From Symsagittifera roscoffensis (Eukaryota > Xenacoelomorpha > Acoela > Convolutidae): 64,000 bases of DNA. This document shows, piece after piece, positions 18,601 through 25,783 of this stretch; position 1 is the stretch's first letter; the number at the start of each line of letters is the position of its first letter. The notes beneath the pieces were generated by a model, which saw only the letters and a list, made by a program, of their open reading frames with translations, was not told where the DNA came from and did not search any database. The stretch is from NCBI RefSeq assembly GCF_963678635.1, contig NC_087071.1, forward strand, positions 43,325,095 through 43,389,094. Reading direction: 5' to 3'. The position numbers and the translations under genes are program-made.

Positions 18601-19045
18601 AAAGTGCGTGAGGTTGGCCAGAATGTCAGAGAGGTCATATGACTTGTTGGCAAAGATCTTTCGGGCAGTCCCGAAGAGATCCGAAGGCGAGTTGCAAGAC
18701 GTTGTGGGTGAAGAGTTCATGAGACTGAACGAAGGCAACGTGAGTGAGTTCCAGAAACAGAAAGCGAGTGGAGCGTTACCCACTGAATTCCCCACCATAG
18801 AAGAGAAAGACGATTTACATAGAATCCTGATGGAAGTGGAACCGTTGCTGGGAGCCTCAGGGTATCGGACCCGAAGGAACATAGTGAGAACCCATGGGGA
18901 GTATCCTTGCCACTGCTTGGCGCAGACGTTGTGGTACCCTAAACGCGGGAATCTGATCCTAGTCTGGGACGTGGAGGAGTTGTTTCCACGGGGTTGCCCG
19001 ATCAGAATCAACAAGTATCAATCGTGGTGGTTAGCGCCATGCTAG
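15440..19045 (+). CDS. Large accessory frame of unknown function
   Basis: About 1,200 codons are open. The first codon offered by the frame is GTG, so this is more likely a continuation of the upstream frame (change near 15,500) than a gene start. Residue positions count from 15440: a strongly acidic, disordered stretch at about 115-200, then a basic cluster near 332-370 that resembles a nuclear or nucleic-acid-binding signal, then roughly 800 mostly helical residues without a family I recognise. Cysteines and histidines are present near the C-terminus but form no clear zinc motif. The position after the SGNH domains, in the env location of the element, suggests an accessory or structural role, but there is no signal peptide or membrane segment to support an envelope. 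Confidence 0.65.
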   Translation: MEWRDGATLHQLERCCRAYVRLLIPDAWSRKKIKALPSRRPEVSAETWNEVYSSADDLSRLKWSGEAKVVMLEVVRESRGGSYITIEDLAPHGEELVEFLVDDELFYHAGDMAVPARPDSGTDARQGPSGPRPKPDADDDELMDQDDNDDGTGSKTEKPGETDLGALERDLLEYRFSEDDDGEVDGSLLLMAPSSFMSPTKEASADLSPIDPISQARECRSRDPQRLLYESPRRRKIEESMKISFLSTLPEEEWERYQMELEGKTGAIWSRINFMEKSWDVIRRYGTQSIMKVGLNQPIMREVLEKIVSSMESDVLTESVTEDSADDQHVAKKLPVRRARKGLKRLKGKTGSRAMNPRVVKSRASAVVTSLTSAGRSGESGQGDSATLTGGEKENLIPPMLLAGLTVTATRSKKTARTLADTKLEMEVISQCGSGGLEDYRPSRINMAKLKLEGQLDVVEYSRITVPESVHMGDPAGGYVEMLKARNSARGHLMAWSEKRAMQEYLKGLTENSNFNRREYGTVMSSEANEIGLEKLLEISWRAALQKYFDETMNAPATVAAYLAHPCVRTDLQVRLAWCLMGIKKAEYEASNDSKSREQELELMEALRALISKDDSAIAWAKRKDALCFVRFVVDRIPTPVLGECIKIIRQKGVDCERNFLRALLELYQDMPLTVPSKESNDMESYRKLEEVRRYSNKELRVSRDLIEAARGQKEFATLGKLKSFQYVSGIPGMAYNPFVNEEAREAYFDYEQVTVLNFWVERIKVIGMLMVEQPKLGIILEERVVEPSIPELKGQVSFDCGSWDGPLKTSLVVMWELMKPSWCPHPNAGLIWDMTADVMLERDDDASLHDLAMIHHLLAMRLTKKKSNPSTELSEEGTSSNWLKQGTCLAQRSGMKGHVCNLGHCLITLSEQHRQLARLYGRLSMSDKSAMELVADCHGVTDVNLITALGFCSMTSSIESLERLERAHELVTSLSVEIFPGALQTEQKIGGWREALENEMNLKDSEAYHRPTGSKYMVGSSSAPYCNSKYPTHMVVMDARTQQVLVDQLFSVPKCVRLARMSERSYDLLAKIFRAVPKRSEGELQDVVGEEFMRLNEGNVSEFQKQKASGALPTEFPTIEEKDDLHRILMEVEPLLGASGYRTRRNIVRTHGEYPCHCLAQTLWYPKRGNLILVWDVEELFPRGCPIRINKYQSWWLAPC

Positions 19046-19647
19046 CAGTGAGATGGTTGGAGGCTAACGCGGACACAAGTGAGCAGGAGACGGCCGTGCC
19101 GACTCCTGAACAGTTGAGCAACGTTAAAATGAGTCGTGAATTGGATCTTTTCAGAACCACCTGCAAGGTTCTGAGAATACCTAAAGCCATTGAAAGAATA
19201 TGGTCAAGGCAAAGATTGATGCCTTGGTTCCGTGCAGTGATGACATCTTGGATGTATGAACGCGCGAAGCGTCACATGTCAAGGAATACGGAAGCCTATC
19301 AATCTTTCCAGCTAGATATAGGACCAGGAGCCTATAAACGAGCATTCTTGACGCACAGAAACGCGGTCACCACAGCGGTGAAGCGGGTAGCTGGAACGCC
19401 TTGTGTTACTGAAGATGAGAAGAAAGAGGTCTTAAGAGCTGACCTAGAACGAAACGTGAGCCTGTGTCTTCACAACAGCTTTTGCAGGAACCGGGAGCAG
19501 AAGGTGAATGTGGACTTGCTACCTTGTTGCAAACCGAGGCTGTTGGAACAGGAGGGTTGGGGCACGGCCCGCAACTCTCTGGACATGTTAGAGAAAGTTC
19601 TGGAAGACAGTGACGCTGAACATCAGGATGGAGAAATGATGGAATGA
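18994..19647 (+). CDS. C-terminal accessory frame
   Basis: About 217 codons are open, beginning without an ATG and overlapping the preceding frame by 52 bases in a different phase. It is helical and rich in Arg and Glu, with several cysteines around residues 155-180 and an acidic tail. The frame change appears to lie near 19,030. It is probably the C-terminus of the large accessory protein. The stop at 19647 lies eight bases before the polypurine tract, as expected for the last gene of an LTR element. Confidence 0.6.
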   Translation: MPDQNQQVSIVVVSAMLAVRWLEANADTSEQETAVPTPEQLSNVKMSRELDLFRTTCKVLRIPKAIERIWSRQRLMPWFRAVMTSWMYERAKRHMSRNTEAYQSFQLDIGPGAYKRAFLTHRNAVTTAVKRVAGTPCVTEDEKKEVLRADLERNVSLCLHNSFCRNREQKVNVDLLPCCKPRLLEQEGWGTARNSLDMLEKVLEDSDAEHQDGEMME

Positions 19648-19655
19648 AGATGACC

Positions 19656-19682
19656 GAAGAAGAGAAGAGAAGGAGAAAAAAA
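19656..19682 (+). promoter_or_regulatory. Candidate polypurine tract
   Basis: Twenty-seven consecutive purines follow the last reading frame. In LTR elements a tract like this primes plus-strand DNA synthesis and sits directly before the 3' LTR, so the 3' LTR could begin near 19683. I could not confirm this, because no matching sequence was found at the left end of the window. Confidence 0.5.
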
Positions 19683-21518
19683 CTTGATTGTCTTTGTGTG
19701 TAAAAACTTGAACAAATCAACCAAGTTTTGATTATTGAACTTGTTAAACGTTTTGTTTTGATTAAGTTTGGTCAGACCAAACTTTGAAAATGTTGCAATT
19801 GTTAAAATTGTTGAAATTGTTGATTTTAGTTACTACTATCTATGTATGTATATAAGGAACATAGGTGAGTATATTTACCTATTTATTCACGACTGAAGTT
19901 TTTAACCTGTGTAAGACACAACTTCACTGTGTGGCGACATGGTAAGTTTGAGTAAATTCGCTCGAGAAGGGTGGGTAACTCAATAACTTTCCTAGCCACA
20001 GAGTTTCTTAGTTTTAATATTGAAAGGACCGCATAAATGACTGATTATACTTTGTGAGTAGTGTTAAGTAAATTTTAACGGGTGCGTGGCCGTGCCACGT
20101 CCCACTTTTTAATCAGAAGCGAAAAGAAGTTTTATGGCAAGATGACGTAAGTAGTCAGAAAAGAAATTTTATCTAGGACCCTCCTCATGGTGCGAATTTT
20201 GTGAAAATGTTGAAAGGCAGTGAGATGTAGTACGATGCCATTTGTGAACACGTAGTGAGTTGAGTTGGAGTAGATAAATTTCAATTTCTTATGCAATTTG
20301 TAAGATTGGTTACTGAAAACTGGATAACTACTTGACGATAACCCGGTGTTATGCGATCAATAGGGACATTGATGGAGACTTGTCCGGGGAGTATGTGCCA
20401 TTCTGCCAGATGACACAGCATAACCTTCCCGCGACAGAAAAAAAAGTGACTAAAGGCCTTATGAACAAAAAAGTGTTGCGACGGAGGGTCAGAATGTTCT
20501 AGAATTTTTATTTTTAAAATTTCGATTGGAAGAAGAACATTTCTGAGAAATAGAAAAAAGACGGCCATTTTGAATAAAAAAGACGAAAATCAGAACCACG
20601 ATATAGATTGTGAAGAACAGTTGTATCAGAGACAGAAAAACACGGAGCCTCTTATCGTGGCAAAAACACACGATAAGGACCTTAGCGACAGATATTTGTG
20701 GAGACGGAGGCTTCAGTGGGGGGAAGAGAAATACCACGGAACCCTCCCGGGACACGAAATATAGGAGATAAGAGTGTTATCTCAAGAAAATCACGGGAGC
20801 GGAGGCTTGGTCCCCCAGAGACTGTTATATGTGAAGGGACTGTGAAAACTGACTATAACAGCTGCTGTAATGTCCTAGATCTTAATTAACACCGTTATTA
20901 TTTAATATTTCAGAGCATGAGTAGATAGAAAAAGGAAAGGGTCAATCCATCTCCAATGGATTTAATATAAAACTGTCACACAAAAACATAATAAAATAGG
21001 TTGTTCGAGCCGTGTTTTTAATGACAATCACGTAGTCTGAGGATCCGAGACTCAGCTATGTGGTTGTGTTCGCATGCAAACGAAAGCTGATCAAAAGTCG
21101 TTCGACTGATGGCCTAAAAATGGTAACTTTTTACTTTGCCCTAAACAGACCAGAAAATCAACTGGCAAGGTCGAGACGGTGAAAAACGAGTAGAATTAAG
21201 GTAACTGACGCCTGCCAGTCGTTGATAGGTACTTTTTCTACGCTCCGTCGCTGTGTGATATTTGGGCGAATGTTACAAACTATGGACATTGTAGAGGCAA
21301 ACAAAAACGTGGACTTGTACAATGTGAACTGATAAAAAACGTGGATTGATAAAAAGCAACAACAACTGGAGCTTTCTCTATTGGGACGATTTTCACTTAA
21401 GTGACAAACATGATGTCCGGTTTTTACGCAACTGCCTCAGATCTTTCATATGCCAAAATCATAATAATTAACCCGCCTAAAAAAAATGTGAAAAAAAATC
21501 AATAATCGGAAGCAAAAC
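19683..21518 (+). other. Non-coding 3' region, possibly a 3' LTR
   Basis: There is no supported gene. The region holds a T/A-rich start with GTT-rich repeats, TGGCGACA at 19933 (a possible tRNA primer-like site), the TGTCCGGGGAG motif at 20381, three compact hairpins at 20651-20861, and scattered GGACCCTCC-type words that recall the leader. It ends at the assembly gap. It could be a degenerate 3' LTR, an untranslated region, or unrelated sequence. Confidence 0.4.
20651..20861 (+). repeat. Three perfect short hairpins in a row
   Basis: Stem 1 has nine pairs (20651-20659 with 20669-20677, nine-base loop). Stem 2 has seven pairs (20765-20771 with 20777-20783, five-base loop). Stem 3 has eight pairs (20822-20829 with 20854-20861). 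The word GGAGGCTT repeats between them (about 20706 and 20801). This suggests a structured transcript, but it may be chance in part. Confidence 0.4.
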
Positions 21519-21718
21519 NNNNNNNNNNNNNNNNNNNNNNNNNNNNNNNNNNNNNNNNNNNNNNNNNNNNNNNNNNNNNNNNNNNNNNNNNNNNNNNNNN
21601 NNNNNNNNNNNNNNNNNNNNNNNNNNNNNNNNNNNNNNNNNNNNNNNNNNNNNNNNNNNNNNNNNNNNNNNNNNNNNNNNNNNNNNNNNNNNNNNNNNNN
21701 NNNNNNNNNNNNNNNNNN
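21519..21718. other. Assembly gap (200 N)
   Basis: Exactly 200 unknown bases, probably a placeholder length. It interrupts the Polinton integrase. The sequences on the two sides may not be true neighbours. Confidence 0.99.
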
Positions 21719-22020
21719 GACATGCAATCCACTGCAACCATAAGATATTTAATGTTTTTGTTGTAATCTGCAAGTTTATCAACATACGCCAGGTCAATTG
21801 ACCATATTTCGTCTATGTCATAAACTATCACTTTGAGGCGTGGTGTTTTGCGACGAACTGTTCGATCTTTTGTATATGCTGGCTCTGTATGTAAAAAACG
21901 TTTCACTTTACTTCGTGAAATTTTTGATTCCTCTTTTAAATTCTGTACACTGCCAAACAATGCTGGACCTTTACTTGTAAATTTAGTTTTCAATATTTTT
22001 TCTTCAGCTGGTGTAATCTT
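21719..22020 (-). CDS. Polinton integrase, N-terminal part (cut by gap)
   Basis: About 100 codons are readable before the gap. They contain the zinc-finger-to-core linker and the first catalytic strand, with a D in WSIDLAYVD and the following KYLMVAVDC strand. This is typical of the retroviral-like integrase of Polintons, which inserts the element into host DNA. The open frame runs further upstream to 22374, but that part lies inside the C-terminus of the next gene in another phase and is Arg/Lys/Gln-rich, so I treat it as shadow. No ATG is visible near 22020. The start may depend on frameshifting at a run of six A at about 22024-22029, or on a mutation. The remaining catalytic residues are in the gap. 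Confidence 0.75.
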
Positions 22021-22999
22021 GCCATTTTTTGTTTGTTTTTGTCTTCTTCTTCTTCTCTGTCGTTGCAGAATCTGAATCGTTATCGGGCGTTTCGTACGAC
22101 TTGGAGTCTTCTTCTTCTGCTGCACCTTCTTCTCGTTTGGTTTTTTGCGGTGACCGTTCTCTTTCACTGTCTGCAACAGTTTTTCTGGTTTTGCGTCTTT
22201 TACTGCTTTTTGAGGTGGCACTTCTTGAGGTCGTTGACGATGACGACAAAAGTTTCTTCTCGGGAGAAAGGAGGAGGAGGGCTGTAGATTTCGAAGGGGA
22301 ATTTGTGGAACGTCTGCTTCTTTGCTTCTGTTGAGCTTGTTCCGTATTCGTTGACTGAACCGCGACTTTGGCATACTTGTTCATAACCAACCGTTCATCA
22401 AGTTTGAGTGACCTCAAAATCAGTATAAAAGCAGGGTTGTAAAGTTTTTTAGTTTGTTGTTGTATATCATACAGAAAAACTGATGCTCTAAGACCTGTTG
22501 GCACTTTATCAACGTAAATTTCTTCATTATCTTTATTTATTTTGACTCGTTCTGACTTTTTAATAACTTCAAGAACTTTTTTTGCTCGCTTAAATTTGTG
22601 TTCATCCATAAGCTGTAATTGTAACAGGATACGTTCTGTGGATAATGCCTCACTAAGCTCAACACTTTTTTCCATCTCGTTACCTTCATCATCATCATCA
22701 TCATCACCATCACCGTCATCATCATCGTCTTGAGAAGTGAGAGGGAGAGCTTGTTTTTGTGGATTGTTTTCTGCTTTGGCAACAATAGGTGGTTCAGGGG
22801 TTGGGGGAATGACTGCTGGCGAAACAATAGCTGATGTTGTTGTTGTTCTTGCTGATTCATTTAGCGGTCTCAAACGGTTCAAATATGATAGTTGCGGTTT
22901 CTTGTGTTTAATTGAGTTGTCAAGCAAAATATGTGCTGCATGTGGTTGATCTCTGATGTACATATGCTTTGGAATTAGAACAAATTCTTCTGCTGCCAT
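22004..22999 (-). CDS. Conserved Polinton protein with acidic and basic low-complexity tail
   Basis: The start is the ATG at 22999 (MAAEEF), giving 331 residues; the frame is open slightly further upstream. The N-terminus has a pattern (FVLIPKHMY, then KKPQLSYLNRL) that I associate with an unassigned protein encoded next to integrase in Polintons. A very acidic Asp/Glu run follows near residues 90-110, coded by GAT repeats. A second ordered block at about 125-215 includes KVPTGLRASVFLYDIQ, and a Ser/Lys/Arg-rich tail ends the protein. The role is unknown; it may bind DNA or assemble in the virion. It ends inside the start of the integrase frame. Confidence 0.6.
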   Translation of the reverse strand: MAAEEFVLIPKHMYIRDQPHAAHILLDNSIKHKKPQLSYLNRLRPLNESARTTTTSAIVSPAVIPPTPEPPIVAKAENNPQKQALPLTSQDDDDDGDGDDDDDDEGNEMEKSVELSEALSTERILLQLQLMDEHKFKRAKKVLEVIKKSERVKINKDNEEIYVDKVPTGLRASVFLYDIQQQTKKLYNPAFILILRSLKLDERLVMNKYAKVAVQSTNTEQAQQKQRSRRSTNSPSKSTALLLLSPEKKLLSSSSTTSRSATSKSSKRRKTRKTVADSERERSPQKTKREEGAAEEEDSKSYETPDNDSDSATTEKKKKTKTNKKWQDYTS

Positions 23000-23066
23000 T
23001 TCTATGCAGTCAAATACTTGAAGCAAAAATAAAGTATTTGTCTGATTAGATAAAATCCTTGTTTGC

Positions 23067-23264
23067 TCAGTATAATAGCTCGTTTTTTTCAGGACTCGTT
23101 TTCGGATTGATTAAAATTTTGTATGCTGTTTCGAATTTATTGAGGTTTGGGATACTGACAGGCACATTTCCGTTGACTACATTGAGCAAGCATTCACAAA
23201 CAACTGATGTGATTTGACTATTTGATGTTTTTTTTTCTAATGAAGCCTCGTAGTTGAGTTGGGT
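23067..23264 (-). other. Open frame without ATG after the ATPase
   Basis: About 65 codons are open from just inside the ATPase 3' end to a stop at 23067. There is no ATG. The sequence is protein-like (hydrophobic/charged alternation, Asn- and Lys-rich). It could be the true C-terminus of the ATPase after a frame change near 23,260, a small gene with a non-ATG start, or a remnant. I do not assign a function. Confidence 0.3.
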
Positions 23265-23959
23265 TCAACTGTACCATGTGCTGCAGAATAAATAATTTTT
23301 TCGCGTTCATTTGTGATGGGTGTCACTTCTGCTTTATCTAAAGGTATATAGAAAATTGACGGACCAGGTGGTATTATGTTTGAACAGTATCTGAGACAGT
23401 CTGATGTTCGGGGATCTAAATCTATTAATAGATGTCCGAAGCTGTCCTTTGTAGCCAGTTCATACGATTGACGTAAGAATTTAGGTGCATTAAGTTGCCT
23501 TCCGAGATGATCAAGTTGCTGAATATCACGAGGTGATTTGAATAAAATGATGTGAGATGTGTTCAAATCAATAGTTCGGGACCATCGGCTTTGTTGGAAT
23601 AAATTATGTTTAACATAAATAACATCTAAGCCCCTGTGTCTTCCTGCTGTTGCTAATTTAACGAATTCTTTATCATTGTATATTTCTTCGCATGAGTCAT
23701 CAAACACTAACAGAATGTTTTCAATGTTTCTCAAACGATCGAATCCGTCAAATTTTACAAATTCAATATGAATTCTGCGAGCGTTTAACTCGTCCATAAC
23801 TACAGGTTGAATACCTTTGTAAAAAAATAACCCTCTTTCAAATTTGGGATAAAATGATCTTCCTGTCAATAGCTTGAAAATCAACTCTGTTTTTCCGGAT
23901 CCTGACGGTCCTACAACTGCCATAAACAGTCTTGTCGACGTATCAATAATTTTATTCAT
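23237..23959 (-). CDS. Polinton packaging ATPase (FtsK/HerA, A32-like)
   Basis: I chose the ATG at 23959, whose ATGA overlaps the stop of the upstream membrane-protein gene; this gives 240 residues, close to the family size. Walker A is GPSGSGKTE near residue 16-24, and Walker B is ILLVFDDSCEE in the first half. An arginine-containing GRHRGLDVIYVKHN block follows, as in A32-type ATPases. These enzymes pump DNA into capsids in related viruses and are thought to do the same for Polinton virions. The key motifs look intact. Eighteen further codons are open upstream but fall inside the neighbouring gene. Confidence 0.9.
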   Translation of the reverse strand: MNKIIDTSTRLFMAVVGPSGSGKTELIFKLLTGRSFYPKFERGLFFYKGIQPVVMDELNARRIHIEFVKFDGFDRLRNIENILLVFDDSCEEIYNDKEFVKLATAGRHRGLDVIYVKHNLFQQSRWSRTIDLNTSHIILFKSPRDIQQLDHLGRQLNAPKFLRQSYELATKDSFGHLLIDLDPRTSDCLRYCSNIIPPGPSIFYIPLDKAEVTPITNEREKIIYSAAHGTVEPNSTTRLH

Positions 23960-24234
23960 ATCCTTGGGTTTGGTAGCACGTACCCAACTAAACCAGACAA
24001 TATTGAAAACCAAACTGACGTTTCTTCACAGCTTATTTGCGTCCAAGAAAGTTTATAGATGCAAAAAGTAAGTAAAATGAAAATTAAAATCATTTGAGAC
24101 ATAAAAACTACTTCTGATCTGGGGACTGTAACATCATTACAAAACTTCCAAGATTTTTGTTCAGTGTTTGTTTGATCATAAGCAAAATCTGTAACTATAG
24201 TAGCATCAGGCTCATCAATAGCTAATTCAGTCAT
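23956..24234 (-). CDS. Small membrane protein of Polinton
   Basis: Ninety-two residues from the ATG at 24234. An acidic N-terminal half is followed by one clear membrane segment (about 46-66: ILIFILLTFCIYKL) and a second weakly hydrophobic stretch near the end. Its stop overlaps the ATPase start (ATGA). The position next to the ATPase suggests a virion or membrane role, but I do not recognise the family. Confidence 0.5.
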   Translation of the reverse strand: MTELAIDEPDATIVTDFAYDQTNTEQKSWKFCNDVTVPRSEVVFMSQMILIFILLTFCIYKLSWTQISCEETSVWFSILSGLVGYVLPNPRI

Positions 24235-24352
24235 TCAGTTGTTCGATTTATATTTCTCTCTCTAACTGATTCTTTCTAACTCCTCTCTATCTATAACACT
24301 AGTTTCTTAATGAGAATGAAAAAATGTGTTCTTGTCATAAAATATGTATTAT

Positions 24353-24616
24353 CTATACTTCAGAACAATAAAAAATCTCGTATCGAGTATAACTTCTAGA
24401 GTCATTGTCATTGTCATGCAGCATTTCCACAGCATAATTGGCCGGCACATATTCAGTTTTTGCATGAAATACAACTTTCTTTACAGAGTTCTCTTTTACT
24501 AGTTTCTGAACTTCCTCAGGTAGGTCACTGCTTTGAAGATCCATTTGAACTCCGGGTTGACGTTTGGGCACTAAGACTAGCCTGGGAAGACATACTCCTC
24601 GTTTGTTGGCCAACAT
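24353..24616 (-). CDS. Small unknown Polinton protein
   Basis: Eighty-seven residues from the ATG at 24616. A basic N-terminus (ANKRG, LVPKRQ) is followed by an acidic/aliphatic middle and an aromatic C-terminus. It overlaps the 3' end of the next gene upstream by about 90 bases in another phase, so one of the two ends may be shadow. No family is recognised. Confidence 0.4.
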   Translation of the reverse strand: MLANKRGVCLPRLVLVPKRQPGVQMDLQSSDLPEEVQKLVKENSVKKVVFHAKTEYVPANYAVEMLHDNDNDSRSYTRYEIFYCSEV

Positions 24617-24866
24617 TTTGACTAAACTTGTGTCGTTGAAAATAGATGAATTGGTCAATCAGTGGGAAAAAATTTCTTAAAATAGTCAATTCGTCTCCTG
24701 AGAGAGTAATTTGTCCTTTCCGCTGCACAACTTGACCTCGGCAATTGATTTGTTCTGTTCTGGTCAAAGTTACTTTGATATTACTCTCTGGTGTCATCCA
24801 AGCCAAGAACACTAAATTTGGAGATAGGTACGTCTCCGCTTTTGCTAGTCTTTCGTTGTTGCTCAT
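24525..24866 (-). CDS. Possible PC4-like DNA-binding protein
   Basis: The frame has 113 residues from the ATG at 24866. Residues about 27-72 resemble the PC4/Sub1 single-stranded DNA-binding fold: two strands around NIKVTLTR, then KGQITLSGDEL, then a helix LTILRNFFPLIDQFI. The match is by pattern only. The Ser-rich last 25 residues overlap the neighbouring gene and may not be real. If correct it would be a replication or transcription helper of the element. The gene overlaps the preceding one by 86 bases. Confidence 0.4.
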   Translation of the reverse strand: MSNNERLAKAETYLSPNLVFLAWMTPESNIKVTLTRTEQINCRGQVVQRKGQITLSGDELTILRNFFPLIDQFIYFQRHKFSQNVGQQTRSMSSQASLSAQTSTRSSNGSSKQ

Positions 24867-25352
24867 TTGTCAGCCAATCAAAAAAAACCTTCGTTTTTTT
24901 CAGGGAACAGTGATTCCTAGAGTTATAATTAGGTTGTAAATGTCTATTGCAAGATGGATAATTCTTTAAATGTAAGTTTTCAATTCTCGGGCAACCCAAT
25001 TCATCAAGATTCACAACTTCTCGATCCAAGTATTTTGCAGGGAGTTCAGCCTTCTCTTTTCCTTTGGCGTAAAATACAGCGTTAGGATTTCTCAAAACAA
25101 AACTTTGATTAATCTGATTTAGGTTTAAATATAAATAATCTCCGCTTTCCCAGTGAATTCCGTGCAAGTATTGTGTTAACCAGTTGTACGCTTTTTGTTC
25201 AGCTTTGGGTAGTGAGTTGAAAGGGACTGGAGGTAGAAAAATAAGAGAGTCACTATATTCAGAAGTCGTAATGGCTATTTCTTTAACTATAAGGGTACTT
25301 TTTTATAGCGAAATCCTTCCAAATCTATGACGACTGATCGTTCGCTCAACAT
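24781..25352 (-). pseudogene. Nuclease-like Polinton protein, frame broken
   Basis: The start is the ATG at 25352, four bases before the stop of the upstream gene. The first 20 codons contain VVIDLEGF, which resembles the first metal-binding strand of DEDD/RNase H-fold nucleases. A stop then appears near 25,287. The coding pattern continues in the adjacent phase, with ordered blocks such as HGIHWESGD and LDELGCP, and a C...H...C cluster near the end that could bind zinc. A one-base loss near 25,280-25,300 explains the break; it may be a real mutation or a sequencing error. I have seen this domain type in uncharacterised proteins of animal mobile elements, but the nuclease assignment is inference. 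Confidence 0.5.
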
Positions 25353-25783
25353 TCTAATAACTGATAGAGTTCTGGTCCGGTTAGTTTGACGAATAAACAG
25401 AAAGTAATACCGCTCAAATGACCAATCAGACTGCTGTTACACTTCCAGGGTAACATATAGCAGTAAGTGGGACCCGTGTTGTAAACTTCGTCAACAAAAC
25501 CTGCAGCGTCATGTAAAATTGCATGCAGACGTAGTATTTTTGAATCTTTTAAATATTTGTCCAAGGAAGAGTCGTCTATGCCAATAAGACCTCCATATGG
25601 TCTAAGTTTAATAGCTACGTCATAATTTAATTCGTTTTCACTGGAAAAGAAAAACAGAGAACATGCAGCCAGAAAGTAATTCCGACGGTCAGAATTTTCC
25701 GGATAGGTTTTTTTCACAGTCAAATAAATCTCATGAATGATTTCCAAGTCTGTTGAGGTAACTCTACGTTTTTCCAATTTCAT
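25346..25783 (-). CDS. Unknown Polinton-linked protein
   Basis: The protein has 145 residues from the ATG at 25783; a non-ATG extension of 12 codons is open. It is an ordered, mixed alpha/beta sequence with an aromatic-rich FFLAACSLFFF-type core near 40 and a C-terminal block with LHDAAGFVDEVY and GPTYCYMLPW. The HD pair could be catalytic but I cannot name a family. Its stop overlaps the start of the downstream nuclease-like gene, which supports membership of the same element. Confidence 0.5.
   Translation of the reverse strand: MKLEKRRVTSTDLEIIHEIYLTVKKTYPENSDRRNYFLAACSLFFFSSENELNYDVAIKLRPYGGLIGIDDSSLDKYLKDSKILRLHAILHDAAGFVDEVYNTGPTYCYMLPWKCNSSLIGHLSGITFCLFVKLTGPELYQLLEC

Larger units (their letters stand above)
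1..21518 (+). mobile_element. Giant Ty3/Gypsy-type LTR retroelement with macro and SGNH domains (limits not resolved)
   Basis: All long reading frames from 2009 to 19647 lie on the + strand and share similar base and codon use. The order is gag zinc knuckles, aspartic protease, RT, RNase H, integrase, macro domain, SGNH hydrolase and large unassigned frames, which places protease-RT-RNase H-integrase in the Ty3/Gypsy order. A polypurine tract follows the last frame. I could not match sequence before 2009 with sequence after 19683 as an LTR pair. The 5' LTR may begin before the window, and the 3' LTR may be degenerate or lost in the assembly gap. The coding part alone is about 17.6 kb, far above the usual 5-10 kb of the family. 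That 10790-19647 belongs to the same element is inferred from strand, continuity, composition and a shared 11-base motif. Confidence 0.7.
21719..25783 (-). mobile_element. Polinton/Maverick fragment
   Basis: Seven or eight genes on the minus strand include two hallmarks of Polintons, a retroviral-type integrase and an FtsK/HerA-type packaging ATPase. Genes are tightly packed with start/stop overlaps. DNA polymerase B, the cysteine protease and the capsid genes are not present in the window, and no terminal inverted repeat was found, so this is a partial copy. At least one gene carries a one-base frame break. Confidence 0.8.

Noticed and set aside
1-21518. LTR pair for the giant element
   Set aside because: By eye I found no long match between the left 2 kb and 19,683-21,518. 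A dot-plot would settle it.
21446-21797. Open frames across the N gap
   Set aside because: They are translations of unknown bases; only the part right of 21718 has integrase similarity.
22029-22949. Plus-strand frames opposite the Polinton genes
   Set aside because: Ser/Leu/Phe-rich shadows of the Asp/Lys/Arg-rich minus-strand gene.
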